This document shows, one piece after another, positions 9,293-17,226 of a stretch of DNA of 64,000 bases (positions are counted from its first letter, which is position 1; each line of letters opens with the position of its first letter). The stretch comes from Saccharothrix sp. ST-888 (GTDB taxonomy: Bacteria; Actinomycetota; Actinomycetes; Streptomycetales; Streptomycetaceae). The position numbers and the translations under genes were made by a program. Below the pieces are notes generated by a model. It searched no databases. It was not told where the DNA came from and saw only the letters and a program-made list of their open reading frames with translations. The stretch lies in NCBI RefSeq assembly GCF_000955975.1, contig NZ_JYJF01000004.1, positions 71,440 to 135,439 on the forward strand, given 5' to 3'.

Positions 9293-10417
9293 ATGACCCG
9301 TCCGCTCCTCGTCGTTCCCCTGCTGGTGGCGGCTGTCGCCGGGGCCTGGTTGCTCAGGTCCGCCTTTCTCCGCTGGCGCGACCTGCGGGTGGCCCAGACG
9401 TACGAGCTGGCGGCCGAGCAGCGCCCGCTGCTGCTGCGGGTCGGCGGTGCGATGGTCTGCGGGATGTGCGTGACGGCGCTGGCCGTGACCGTCTCCCTGG
9501 ACAGCCGGACCGGGCGATCCGCGCAGCAGGCCGGTGCGGTGGCCGCTCCGGAGACGGCCGCCGCCGAACGGAGTCCGGCACCGCCTCCGGCCGCCCCCTC
9601 GTCCGGCCCGCCGTCCCCGGCGGCGGCCTCGCCCTCCCGTACGGTCCCGCCGGTGGTCACCCAGTTCAAGGCGGTCGGGCAGCCGGCCGAGGGGGAGCTG
9701 CTGGAGGGTGCGGTGGCCGGTCTGGACGGGCGCCCGCGCACGGTACGGGTCTGGCTGCCGGCGCAGTACAAGGAGGACCCGAACGCCCGGTTCCCGGTGA
9801 TCGTGCTGCACGCGGGTAGCGCCAGGACCACCGCCGACGCCGAACTCCCGGACGTCTTCGACGGGGTCGCCTCGGCGGTGAAGCTGGGCCGGTCCCGGCC
9901 GTTCGTGGTGGTCGTCCCGCAGGCGCCGACCGGTACCGCCCGGCCCTGCGAGCTGGTGGCCGCCGCTCCGCAGGCCGTGGCCGACGACACCGCGCTGCGG
10001 GCCGCCGTCGGTGCCGCGTTCCGCACTCTTCCGCCGGGACCCGGCGACTGGGGGACCCTCGGCATCGAGACCGGCGCCCCGTGCGCGGTCGCCGCCGGGC
10101 TGGCCCGTCCCGACCTGTACGGCGCGGCTGCCGCCGTCTCCGGCCGCTACGACGCGGCTGCCCTCACCCAGACCGGCGCCGACGCGCCCGGCACGGCCGC
10201 CGCCAAACTGCTGCTCGCCGCCGCCAAGAGCGACGCCGCCGGGCTGGACTCCGCCCGCAAGCTCCAGAGCGCCCTGCACAGCGGTAGGGGCCGCGCCGCG
10301 CAGGCCGACGTCAAGGTCTCCGACATCGTCCAGGACTACACGCCGGAGCGGGTCCGGCTGCGGCTGGTCCGGGTCGCGGTGCAGTACCTGGCGGAGAGCC
10401 TTGCCAAGCCCGCGTAG
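9293..10417 (+). CDS. Secreted or membrane-anchored esterase-like alpha/beta hydrolase, probably inactive
   Basis: The 374-residue product has an N-terminal hydrophobic segment, a second hydrophobic stretch near residues 50-65, a Pro/Ala linker and then an esterase-D/antigen-85-type alpha/beta fold starting near residue 125 (FPVIVLHAGS). In this family the nucleophile elbow reads G-x-S-x-G, commonly GYSTGGYCA. Here the aligned stretch reads GIETGAPCA, placing Glu259 where the catalytic serine should be. It may therefore be a binding protein or pseudoenzyme. ATG at 9293 was chosen because gaggtgg lies 8 bases upstream. A GTG at 9281 is the alternative. Confidence 0.7.
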   Translation: MTRPLLVVPLLVAAVAGAWLLRSAFLRWRDLRVAQTYELAAEQRPLLLRVGGAMVCGMCVTALAVTVSLDSRTGRSAQQAGAVAAPETAAAERSPAPPPAAPSSGPPSPAAASPSRTVPPVVTQFKAVGQPAEGELLEGAVAGLDGRPRTVRVWLPAQYKEDPNARFPVIVLHAGSARTTADAELPDVFDGVASAVKLGRSRPFVVVVPQAPTGTARPCELVAAAPQAVADDTALRAAVGAAFRTLPPGPGDWGTLGIETGAPCAVAAGLARPDLYGAAAAVSGRYDAAALTQTGADAPGTAAAKLLLAAAKSDAAGLDSARKLQSALHSGRGRAAQADVKVSDIVQDYTPERVRLRLVRVAVQYLAESLAKPA

Positions 10418-10616
10418 CGACTCGGCGCGGTCGCCGGCCGGGGGGACGGCACTGGGCCGGGGGGTGCCGCCGGATGGGCTGTTCCCCGCCCGGCCGTCCT
10501 CGGAGTGCCGGGCGCAGCGGGTACGGCCGGTTACGCTCTGCTGAGCCGGGCGGTGATCACCGACTCGGCGAGCCGAGCGACCTCGTGGTCGGTGCCCGAT
10601 GGGAGAGAGAGCCTCC

Positions 10617-12203
10617 ATGCGAGCTGTCCGGTCGACCCGTGTCCTGCCCGCTGCGGTGGCCGCCGCCGCGCTGCTGCTGGCCGGCTGCAGTTCGGGCGGC
10701 GGGCCGTCGGACTCCAGCGCCGGTTCGGTGTCGGGCTCCGAGGGCGGTGCCGCGCAGGGCCGGGACGCCAGGCCGCTGGAGCCGCTTCCCGCCGCGATCC
10801 CGGCCGACCTTTCCTCGTACTACGCGCAGAAGCTCGGCTGGCAGCCCTGCGACGAGGAGTTCGAGTGCACCACCTTCAAGGTGCCGCTCGACTACGCGGA
10901 CCCGGGCGGCGGCGACATGACCCTGAGCGCCGTCCGCAAGCCCGCCGGCGGCGGGGTACCCGCGCAGGGTTCGCTGCTGCTCAACCCGGGCGGGCCCGGC
11001 GGGTCGGCGATCGAGTACCTGGAGGGCTCGGTCAACAGCTTCGACCCCGGGTTGCGTGCCGCGTACAACCTGGTCGGGCTGGACCCGCGCGGTGTCGGCC
11101 GCAGTTCCCCGGTGACGTGCCTGGACGGCCCGCAGATGGACGCGTTCACCGCGACCGACATGACCCCAGACGACCAGAGCGAGATCAGCGCGCTGGTCAC
11201 CGCGGACAAGGCCTTCGCCGCCGGCTGCCAGAAGCAGTCCGGCAGCTTCCTCGGGAATGTCAGCACCGTGGAGTCGGCCAGGGACATGGATGTGCTGCGC
11301 GCCCTGCTCGGTGACGACAAGCTGCACTTCCTCGGCAAGTCGTACGGCACCTTCCTCGGCGCCACCTACGCCGGGCTCTACCCCAGCCGGGTCGGCCGGA
11401 TGGTGCTGGACGGGGCGATCGACCCGTCCCTCGACTCGCTGGCCGGCAACGAGGCCCAGGCCGGCGGATTCGAGATCGCCTGGTCCGCCTTCGCCAAGGA
11501 CTGCATCACCCACGACGACTGCCCCGTGGGCAGGACCGAGCAGCAGGCCGGGGAGGAACTCGACGCCCTGCTGAAGCGGATCGACGCCCAGCCGCTGCCC
11601 GCCGAGTCCGGCCGCAAGCTCACCGCGTCCCTGGCGGTCTCCGGAGTCATCCAGACGATGTACGCCGAGTTCCTCTGGCCCTCACTGCGCACGGCGCTCA
11701 CCGCCGCCAAGGCGGGGGACGGCACCCCGCTGCTCAAGCTCTCCGACAGCTACTACCAGCGCTCGCCGGACGGCAGCTACGCCAATCTGATGTTCGCCAA
11801 CACCGCGGTCAACTGCCTCGACCTGCCCGCGCCCTTCGCCGACCCGGAGGCCGTCCAGAAGGCGCTGCCCACCTTCGAGAAGGTCTCCCCGCACTTCGGC
11901 CGCGACATGGCCTGGATGTCCCTCTCCTGCGCCTACTGGCCGCGCAAGGCCACCGGCGCGCCGCACACCATCCGCGCCGCCGGCGCACCCCCGATCGTGG
12001 TCGTCGGCACCACCCGCGACCCCGCCACCCCGTACGTCTGGGCGCAGTCGCTGGCCACCCAGCTGGAGTCCGGCCGCCTGCTGACCTACGACGGTGACGG
12101 CCACACCGCGTACGGGCGGCGCAACGCCTGCATCGACAACGCCGTCAACAGCTACCTGCTGGGGGGGAACGCCCCGAGCGCGGGGATGCGCTGCGCCAAG
12201 TAA
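10617..12203 (+). CDS. Secreted lipoprotein alpha/beta-hydrolase, tripeptidyl-aminopeptidase type
   Basis: Exported peptidase of the SlpD/SlpE and tripeptidyl-aminopeptidase group, acting outside the cytoplasmic membrane. The 528-residue product has a lipoprotein signal peptide with lipobox LLAGC near residue 24. The oxyanion-hole region is LNPGGPGGSAIEYL, the nucleophile is Ser242 in GKSYGTFLG, and a C-terminal TAP-like domain carries GDGHTAYG (His496) and a late Cys. ATG at 10617 follows gggagagaga and begins the signal peptide; the ATG at 10599 lies before that binding site and is less likely. In S. coelicolor an equivalent proteinase gene lies next to holB (recalled, not searched), so the neighbourhood agrees. 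Confidence 0.88.
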   Translation: MRAVRSTRVLPAAVAAAALLLAGCSSGGGPSDSSAGSVSGSEGGAAQGRDARPLEPLPAAIPADLSSYYAQKLGWQPCDEEFECTTFKVPLDYADPGGGDMTLSAVRKPAGGGVPAQGSLLLNPGGPGGSAIEYLEGSVNSFDPGLRAAYNLVGLDPRGVGRSSPVTCLDGPQMDAFTATDMTPDDQSEISALVTADKAFAAGCQKQSGSFLGNVSTVESARDMDVLRALLGDDKLHFLGKSYGTFLGATYAGLYPSRVGRMVLDGAIDPSLDSLAGNEAQAGGFEIAWSAFAKDCITHDDCPVGRTEQQAGEELDALLKRIDAQPLPAESGRKLTASLAVSGVIQTMYAEFLWPSLRTALTAAKAGDGTPLLKLSDSYYQRSPDGSYANLMFANTAVNCLDLPAPFADPEAVQKALPTFEKVSPHFGRDMAWMSLSCAYWPRKATGAPHTIRAAGAPPIVVVGTTRDPATPYVWAQSLATQLESGRLLTYDGDGHTAYGRRNACIDNAVNSYLLGGNAPSAGMRCAK

Positions 12204-12281
12204 TCTCCGTTTCCGGCCGACGCTACTGACGGATACGATGGCGCGTCCCCACCGTCCCCGTATCCGCTCTGGGAGCGCACC

Positions 12282-12950
12282 GTGCTCGGAGTCAACGACC
12301 TGGCGACCTACGTCCTCGGCGCCCTGGTCATCGTCCTGCTGCCGGGACCGAACTCGCTGTACGTCCTGTCCGTCGCCGCCCGCAAGGGCATTCGCACCGG
12401 CTACCGCGCCGCCGCCGGAGTCTTCCTCGGCGACCTCACCCTGATATCGCTGACCTCGCTCGGCGCCGCCTCGCTGCTGCGGGCCAACCCCGCGGTCTTC
12501 CTGGTGGTCAAGCTGGGCGGTGCGGCGTACCTGCTCTGGATCGGCGTCGGGATGCTCCGTGCGGCCCGCCAGCTCTGGCGCGAACACCGGGCCGCCGCGG
12601 AGCGGGACGGTGCGGCGGGGGCGGCCGAGGAGGCCATCGAGCCCGACGCGGAGCGCCCGTTCCGCCGGGCCCTGGTGGTCAGCCTGCTCAACCCGAAGGC
12701 CATCCTCTTCCTGCTCTCGTACTTCACCCAGTTCGTCGACCCCTCGTACGGGCAGCCGGTCTTCTCCTTCGCTCTGCTCGGCGGCATCCTGCAGACGTTC
12801 AGCCTGCTCTACCTCTCCCTGCTGATCTTCGCGGGGACCACGCTGGCCAACGCCTTCCGCCGCCGCAAGCGCCTCTCGGCGGGCCTCACCAGCGCCGTCG
12901 CCGTCCTCTTCGCGGGCTTCGCCGCCAAGCTCGCCGTCTCCTCCGCCTGA
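12282..12950 (+). CDS. LysE-family amino-acid exporter
   Basis: Inner-membrane exporter of 222 residues, of the LysE/RhtB group that expels amino acids and similar small molecules. The signature LLPGPNSLYVLSVAARKG is near the N-terminus. There are five to six hydrophobic helices, a charged cytoplasmic loop around residues 100-125, and the second conserved element SLLNPKAILFLLSYFTQFVD. GTG start 78 bases after the peptidase stop. The substrate cannot be predicted. Confidence 0.9.
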   Translation: MLGVNDLATYVLGALVIVLLPGPNSLYVLSVAARKGIRTGYRAAAGVFLGDLTLISLTSLGAASLLRANPAVFLVVKLGGAAYLLWIGVGMLRAARQLWREHRAAAERDGAAGAAEEAIEPDAERPFRRALVVSLLNPKAILFLLSYFTQFVDPSYGQPVFSFALLGGILQTFSLLYLSLLIFAGTTLANAFRRRKRLSAGLTSAVAVLFAGFAAKLAVSSA

Positions 12951-12992
12951 GCCGCAGGCGGGAGCGGGTACGGACCCCGCCCGGAATGTGTG

Positions 12993-12998
12993 TAGACT
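12993..12998 (+). promoter_or_regulatory. Candidate -10 element for tRNA-Thr
   Basis: TAGACT in an otherwise GC-rich stretch, about 60 bases before the tRNA. It matches the usual -10 of streptomycete housekeeping promoters. The matching -35 is weak. Confidence 0.45.
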
Positions 12999-13056
12999 TG
13001 CGCCCGTTGTCAGTGCGACGATCAACCTTCCAGGTCAGGTCCCGCCCGACGGCGGT

Positions 13057-13130
13057 GCCGCCTTAGCTCAGTTGGCCAGAGCAACGCACTCGTAATGCGT
13101 AGGTCGCGGGTTCGAATCCCGCAGGCGGCT
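13057..13130 (+). tRNA. tRNA-Thr (anticodon CGU)
   Basis: A full cloverleaf can be drawn: acceptor gccgcct with aggcggc; D arm gctc...gagc; anticodon stem acgca with tgcgt around loop ctcgtaa (anticodon cgt at 13091-13093); variable aggtc; T arm gcggg ttcgaat cccgc; discriminator T. It reads ACG codons. CCA is not encoded, as expected in streptomycetes. Confidence 0.97.
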
Positions 13131-13136
13131 CAGCGC

Positions 13137-13171
13137 GAAGCCCAGGTCGATTCCGTATCGGCCTGGGCTTC
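13137..13171 (+). terminator. Terminator of tRNA-Thr
   Basis: A 10-bp stem (gaagcccagg with cctgggcttc) has an inner cgat/atcg helix, and T-rich ttccgttcc follows. It starts 7 bases after the tRNA. Confidence 0.8.
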
Positions 13172-13347
13172 TTCCGTTCCTGCCGGCTTTCGGTGCCGCG
13201 TCTCCCGTGCTGGCGCACCTTCCCGCAACTCGCCCCTGCGGCAGCCGGGTTGTCCGAACTGTGCAGGATCTACCGCTGTGCGGCACGACCGATACGCTGT
13301 TGGCGCCCTCACCAAGAGACCAGGCAGCGGCACTATGAGGGGGAGTA

Positions 13348-14385
13348 GTGGAAGCACAGCACGTCGGGGCGTTCGACGCAGCGTGTCGGCTGGAGGACAT
13401 CGACACGACCGTGTACGGCTGGGTGCTCAGGCACCGCGCGTCCGACCGGGCCGCCCTCGCCGCCGCCATCGGGATCAGCCAGGACGAGGCCGAGCGCAGT
13501 GTGGAGCGGCTGCTGCGGGCCAGGCTGCTGCACGCGGCCCCGGACGCCCCCCACGAGCTCTTCGCGGTCGCGCCGGAGACCGCGGCGGCGCAGCTGGCCG
13601 CTCCGGTGGAGGCCCGGATCCGGGAACAGCAGGGGGTCCTCGCGGAGATACGGCAGGGGCTCGACCGCTTCGCCCCGTACTACCAGCGCCACCAGGCGCC
13701 GTGCGAGGCGCTCGAGTTGCTGGAGAACGTCCAGGACGTCCGCAACACCCTCAACCAGGCGTCCGACCGCTGCCGCATGGAGGTGCTCACCAGTCAGCCG
13801 GGCGGCGGAGCCCGGGTCCCGGAGGCGATGCAGGACGCGCTGGTGCGCGACCAGGCGATGCTGGAGCGCGGGATCCAGCTCCGAACGCTCTACCACCACA
13901 CGGCCCGCTTCAACGGCCCGAGCCAGGCCTACGTCGCCGCCGCGTCGGCCTTGGGCGGCCAGTACCGCACCGCGCACGAGCTGTTCGGCCGGCTCATCGT
14001 CTTCGACCGCGAGCTCGCCTTCATCCCGGTGAAGGACGACAGTTGGGGAGCTGTCGTGATCCGCGAACCGTCCACGGTGGCGTATCTGTGCGAGATCTTC
14101 GAGCAGACCTGGGACCGGGCCACCCCCTTCGTCGACGCGGTCAGCCAGGGGCTCGAAGAGGTCTCCCGGGAGATCCACGAGACGATCGTCAGGCTGCTCG
14201 CGGCCGGACTCAAGGACGAGGCCATCGCCCGTCGCCTCGGCATGTCGCTGCGCACGGCGCGACGCCATATCGCCGACATCATGGAGGAGTTGGGGGCTGC
14301 GAGCCGCTTCCAGGCCGGCGCCCAGGCCTCCGCCCGGGGGCTGCTGGGCCCGGGCGGCCTCTCCGTGGCGCAGAGTTCGCCCTGA
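13348..14385 (+). CDS. LuxR-type transcriptional regulator with N-terminal winged-helix/TrmB-like region
   Basis: DNA-binding regulator of 345 residues. The N-terminus (residues about 15-75) looks like a TrmB-type winged helix (AIGISQDEAERSVERLLRARLL). A middle region of about 180 residues resembles the effector-sensing part of streptomycete regulators of this layout. The C-terminal LuxR helix-turn-helix is at about 280-320 (LKDEAIARRLGMSLRTARRH). No phosphoacceptor receiver domain is visible. GTG start with gggggag upstream. It is convergent with the small secreted-protein gene at 14438, whose other side carries a second LuxR-type gene, suggesting that the three form a small regulatory group. 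Confidence 0.85.
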   Translation: MEAQHVGAFDAACRLEDIDTTVYGWVLRHRASDRAALAAAIGISQDEAERSVERLLRARLLHAAPDAPHELFAVAPETAAAQLAAPVEARIREQQGVLAEIRQGLDRFAPYYQRHQAPCEALELLENVQDVRNTLNQASDRCRMEVLTSQPGGGARVPEAMQDALVRDQAMLERGIQLRTLYHHTARFNGPSQAYVAAASALGGQYRTAHELFGRLIVFDRELAFIPVKDDSWGAVVIREPSTVAYLCEIFEQTWDRATPFVDAVSQGLEEVSREIHETIVRLLAAGLKDEAIARRLGMSLRTARRHIADIMEELGAASRFQAGAQASARGLLGPGGLSVAQSSP

Positions 14386-14437
14386 TCGCCCCGCCACCGG
14401 GGGGATGTCGAGAGAGCAGGCCGGACCGGGTCTCGGG

Positions 14438-14662
14438 TCAGCCGCCCCACGACGTGTCGCCGCACGGGCCCGCCCGCCGCACGTCGAGGGAGTCGGCCTC
14501 GAGCACGGCCAGCCTGTTGACGGTGAAGCTCACCGCGCCGCCGCCGTGGCCCGGCTTGCACTCGATGTGGCTGGAGCCGCCCGCCGCCGAGGCCGTGGCG
14601 ACCGGCTGGACGGCCAGTGCGGCCAGGACGACGGAGGTGGAGAGGACGAGACGCTTCAGCAT
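14438..14662 (-). CDS. Small secreted protein, 74 residues
   Basis: Starts with a clear Sec signal peptide (MLKRLVLSTSVVLAALA, cleavage probably after ATASA near residue 27). The predicted mature part is about 47 residues with just two cysteines (IECKPG and GPCGDTSW), which could form one disulfide. ATG at 14662 is preceded by ggggatcc. No family recognised. It lies between two LuxR-type regulator genes, so it may be their target. It could be a short cell-surface protein or a secreted signal; the sequence does not decide. Confidence 0.65.
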   Translation of the reverse strand: MLKRLVLSTSVVLAALAVQPVATASAAGGSSHIECKPGHGGGAVSFTVNRLAVLEADSLDVRRAGPCGDTSWGG

Positions 14663-14855
14663 GGATCCCCCTGGTGAAGTGCAGTGGCATGAGCGGTTGT
14701 CGGGCCACTCGGTCGCTGTGGTGTGCAAGGCCAACCCTGTCCCACTGCGGCGCCGTTTGTCGGGGATCGGGCCCGTCACCAAGTTGCGTGTCCATAAAGT
14801 GAAGGGGGAACGATGACGACTTTCCTCCCAAATGGCACATTCGTGGTTGTCGGGG

Positions 14856-15083
14856 TTACGACACATAGCCCCCCTGCAGGGCCGCCACCACGAGCTGGGT
14901 GCGGTTGGCCGCCCCTGTCTTGCTGCGCAGACGCCGCATGTAGGTGTCGACGGTGTGCGGGCTGATCCCCAGGTGGCGGCCGATGTTCCCGTACGTCTCA
15001 CCGCTGACCAGCAGGGCGAGGACCTGCCGCTCGCGGGTGGTCAGCGCGACCTGCGTGGGCGCGGGAACGAGGGTGTCGATCAT
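14856..15083 (-). CDS. Stand-alone LuxR helix-turn-helix protein, 75 residues
   Basis: Consists almost only of a LuxR DNA-binding domain: LTTRERQVLALLVSGETYGNIGRHLGISPHTVDTYMRRL, with the conserved Glu/Arg start and recognition helix, ending AALQGGYVS. There is no receiver or sensing domain, so it would have to respond through abundance or a partner, as proposed for WhiE/BldM-like short regulators. ATG at 15083 follows ggag with good spacing. A GTG at 15128 would add 15 residues. It is upstream of the small secreted gene on the same strand, 193 bases away. Confidence 0.8.
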   Translation of the reverse strand: MIDTLVPAPTQVALTTRERQVLALLVSGETYGNIGRHLGISPHTVDTYMRRLRSKTGAANRTQLVVAALQGGYVS

Positions 15084-15351
15084 CACTGGCTCCGGGGCTG
15101 TCGGAATGCGACCGGTGGTCACCGGCACGACGACAACAGCCTGTGCGAATGTCCGTACCGACCGCGACAGCAGGGACTCCTCACCAACATGCCTGACAGC
15201 AAAGGGACGTAGGAACGAAGGCGGCCAACCGCACGAAACCGCAGCAATACCAGCAGCCGAGTGCGGGCCCGGCCCGTCGGATCGCCGCAGGAGCCTCCAC
15301 CACTCGGCGGACCTGGAGATATGGCGTTCCGTCAGGCCGGGGGCGGTTCGG

Positions 15352-15592
15352 CTACGGGCAGTGGACGACCTGGCCGGCGTACGAGAGGCCGCCGCCGAAG
15401 CCGAAGAGCAGGACCGGTGCGCCCTTCTCGAGCTCGCCGCGTTCGACGAGCTTGGAGAAGGCCAGCGGGATGCTGGCGGCGGAGGTGTTGCCGGAGTCGA
15501 CCACGTCGCGGGCGATGACCGCGTTGACCGCGCCGATCCGGCGTGCCACCGGTTCGATGATGCGCAGGTTGGCCTGGTGCAGGACGCTCAGC
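15352..15592 (-). pseudogene. C-terminal remnant of beta-ketoacyl-ACP synthase III (FabH-like)
   Basis: About 77 residues match the end of KAS III. They include HQANLRIIEPVARRIG, with the catalytic His, and DSGNTSAASIPLAF, with the catalytic Asn, ending in the family's LLFGFGGGLSYAGQVV. The first roughly 240 residues, including the active-site Cys, are absent. Homology begins abruptly at the stop codon of the upstream same-strand MFS gene, with the two overlapping by a few bases in different frames. This looks like the scar of a deletion or recombination that fused the MFS gene end to a cut fabH copy. A product from the in-frame upstream start at 15723 would have a nonsense N-terminus. Confidence 0.8.
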
Positions 15593-17084
15593 CCACCAGG
15601 GCCGGCTCCTTCTCCTCGGCGGCCGCAGGCTCGACGGGCTCGACGGCCGAGCGCTGCGCGGCCCGCCCGGGAAGGGCGAAGACCAGGGCGAACACGGCCA
15701 GCAGACCGACCGTCACCCACCACAGCGAGTGGGTGAAGGCGTGCACGAAGACCGGGCCCGGCGACGGCGCCGGGGCCGCGTCGTCCACCACGGAGAAGAA
15801 GGCCACCGAGGAGAGGCCGAGACCGAGCGCCATGCCCAGCTGCCCGGTGGTGTTGATCAGGCCGGAGGCCGAACCGGAGTGCTCACGCGGGACCTCGGAG
15901 AGCACGGCATCGGTCAGCGGCGCCACGATCAGGCCCATACCCGCGCCCATCACGACCAGCGGCAGCGTCATCTGCCAGGACTGGATCCCGGTGCCGAAGT
16001 GCTCAGCCTCGGCGAGGTAGAGCAGCGTCCCGGCGGCCATCACCAGCGCGCCGGTCTGCAGGACCTTCCGCCCGAACCGGGGGACCAGCTTCTGCACCGA
16101 CAGCCCGGCGGCGACCGAGACCGCGATCGAGAACGGCACGCCGGTCAGTCCGGCCCGCAGCGGGCTCCAGCCCAGGCCGAGCTGCATGTAGAGGGTCCAG
16201 ACCAGGAAGAAGATCCCGGTGGCGACGCCGAAGCAGAGCTGCACCCCGATACCGCCCGCGAAGCTCCGCACCCGGAACAGCGAGAGCTCCACCAGCGGCG
16301 AGCCGTCCCGCCGGGACTTGGCCCGCTCGTACGCCACGAACAGCAGCAGCACCGGAATGCTCAGCACCATCGTCACGTCGCCCCACAGCGGCCAGCCGGA
16401 CTCCCGGCCCTGGGTGAGCGGGTAGAGCAGCATCAGCAGTCCGGCCGCGCCGAGCAGCATGCCGACCGGGTCCAGCCTGAGCGCCCGCGGTGCGCGTGAC
16501 TCGTCGACGTACCTGGCGCCCAGCAGCAGACCGGCGACCCCGATCGGGAGGTTGACCAGGAAGATCGGCCGCCAGCCCAGGCCGAACAGGTCCCACTCGG
16601 TGAGCAGGGCGCCGAGCAGCGGGCCCAGAATCGCGCCGAGACCGACCATCGCACCGAACATGCCGAAGACCTTGCCGCGCTCCTCGGCCGGGAACGTGGC
16701 GTGGATGATCGAGAGCACCTGGGGCACCATCAGCGCCGCCGTGCCGCCCTGCAGGATCCGGGCCGCGACCAGGAACTGCGGATCGGGGGCGAGCCCGCAG
16801 AGCGCCGAGGCGAGGGTGAAGCCGGTGATGCCGAGCAGGAACAGCCGCTTGCGGCCGTGGATGTCGCCGAGCCGTCCGCCGGTGATCAGGCCGACGGCGA
16901 AGGCCAGCGCGTACCCGGCGGTGACCCACTGCAGCGCGCTGAACGAGGCGCCGGTGTCGCGCTGGATGTCGGGCATGGCGATGTTGACGATCGTGACGTC
17001 GACCAGGTCCATCAGGCTGGCCGTCATCACCACGGCGAGCGCCGCCCAGCGGCGGCGGTCCGGGGCGTTCTGGGCGGGGGGCAT
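15588..17084 (-). CDS. MFS drug-efflux transporter, EmrB/QacA (DHA2, 14 TM) family
   Basis: Proton-driven exporter of 498 residues, of the type giving resistance to antibiotics and dyes. Visible marks are LDLVDVTIVNIAMPDIQ-like motif D1 in TM1 (MDLVDVTIVNIAMPDIQ), motif A GGRLGDIHGRKR after TM2, and motif C-like GLGAILGPLLGALL. There are about 14 hydrophobic helices and a charged tail. ATG at 17084 was chosen over 17117 because aggag lies 7 bases upstream. It is divergent from the WYL regulator at 17227, with a palindrome between the two, so it is probably controlled by that regulator. Confidence 0.92.
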   Translation of the reverse strand: MPPAQNAPDRRRWAALAVVMTASLMDLVDVTIVNIAMPDIQRDTGASFSALQWVTAGYALAFAVGLITGGRLGDIHGRKRLFLLGITGFTLASALCGLAPDPQFLVAARILQGGTAALMVPQVLSIIHATFPAEERGKVFGMFGAMVGLGAILGPLLGALLTEWDLFGLGWRPIFLVNLPIGVAGLLLGARYVDESRAPRALRLDPVGMLLGAAGLLMLLYPLTQGRESGWPLWGDVTMVLSIPVLLLFVAYERAKSRRDGSPLVELSLFRVRSFAGGIGVQLCFGVATGIFFLVWTLYMQLGLGWSPLRAGLTGVPFSIAVSVAAGLSVQKLVPRFGRKVLQTGALVMAAGTLLYLAEAEHFGTGIQSWQMTLPLVVMGAGMGLIVAPLTDAVLSEVPREHSGSASGLINTTGQLGMALGLGLSSVAFFSVVDDAAPAPSPGPVFVHAFTHSLWWVTVGLLAVFALVFALPGRAAQRSAVEPVEPAAAEEKEPALVG

Positions 17085-17184
17085 GGCGGAACTCCTGAAG
17101 GGGGACGGCGGTGGCAAGGGGACGGGGCATGGCCACCGGGTGCTCCCGGCCGGTGCCCCGGACGTCTCCGACCGTAGAACCCGT

Positions 17185-17200
17185 ACAGGTCAGAACCTGT
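17185..17200. promoter_or_regulatory. Candidate operator between MFS and WYL-regulator genes
   Basis: Inverted repeat ACAGGT-caga-ACCTGT, 27 bases before the regulator ATG and 101 bases before the transporter ATG. Position and symmetry suit autorepression and control of the transporter by the WYL protein; unproven. Confidence 0.5.
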
Positions 17201-17226
17201 CCTCTTTGTCCGTCATGCTGGCCGGT

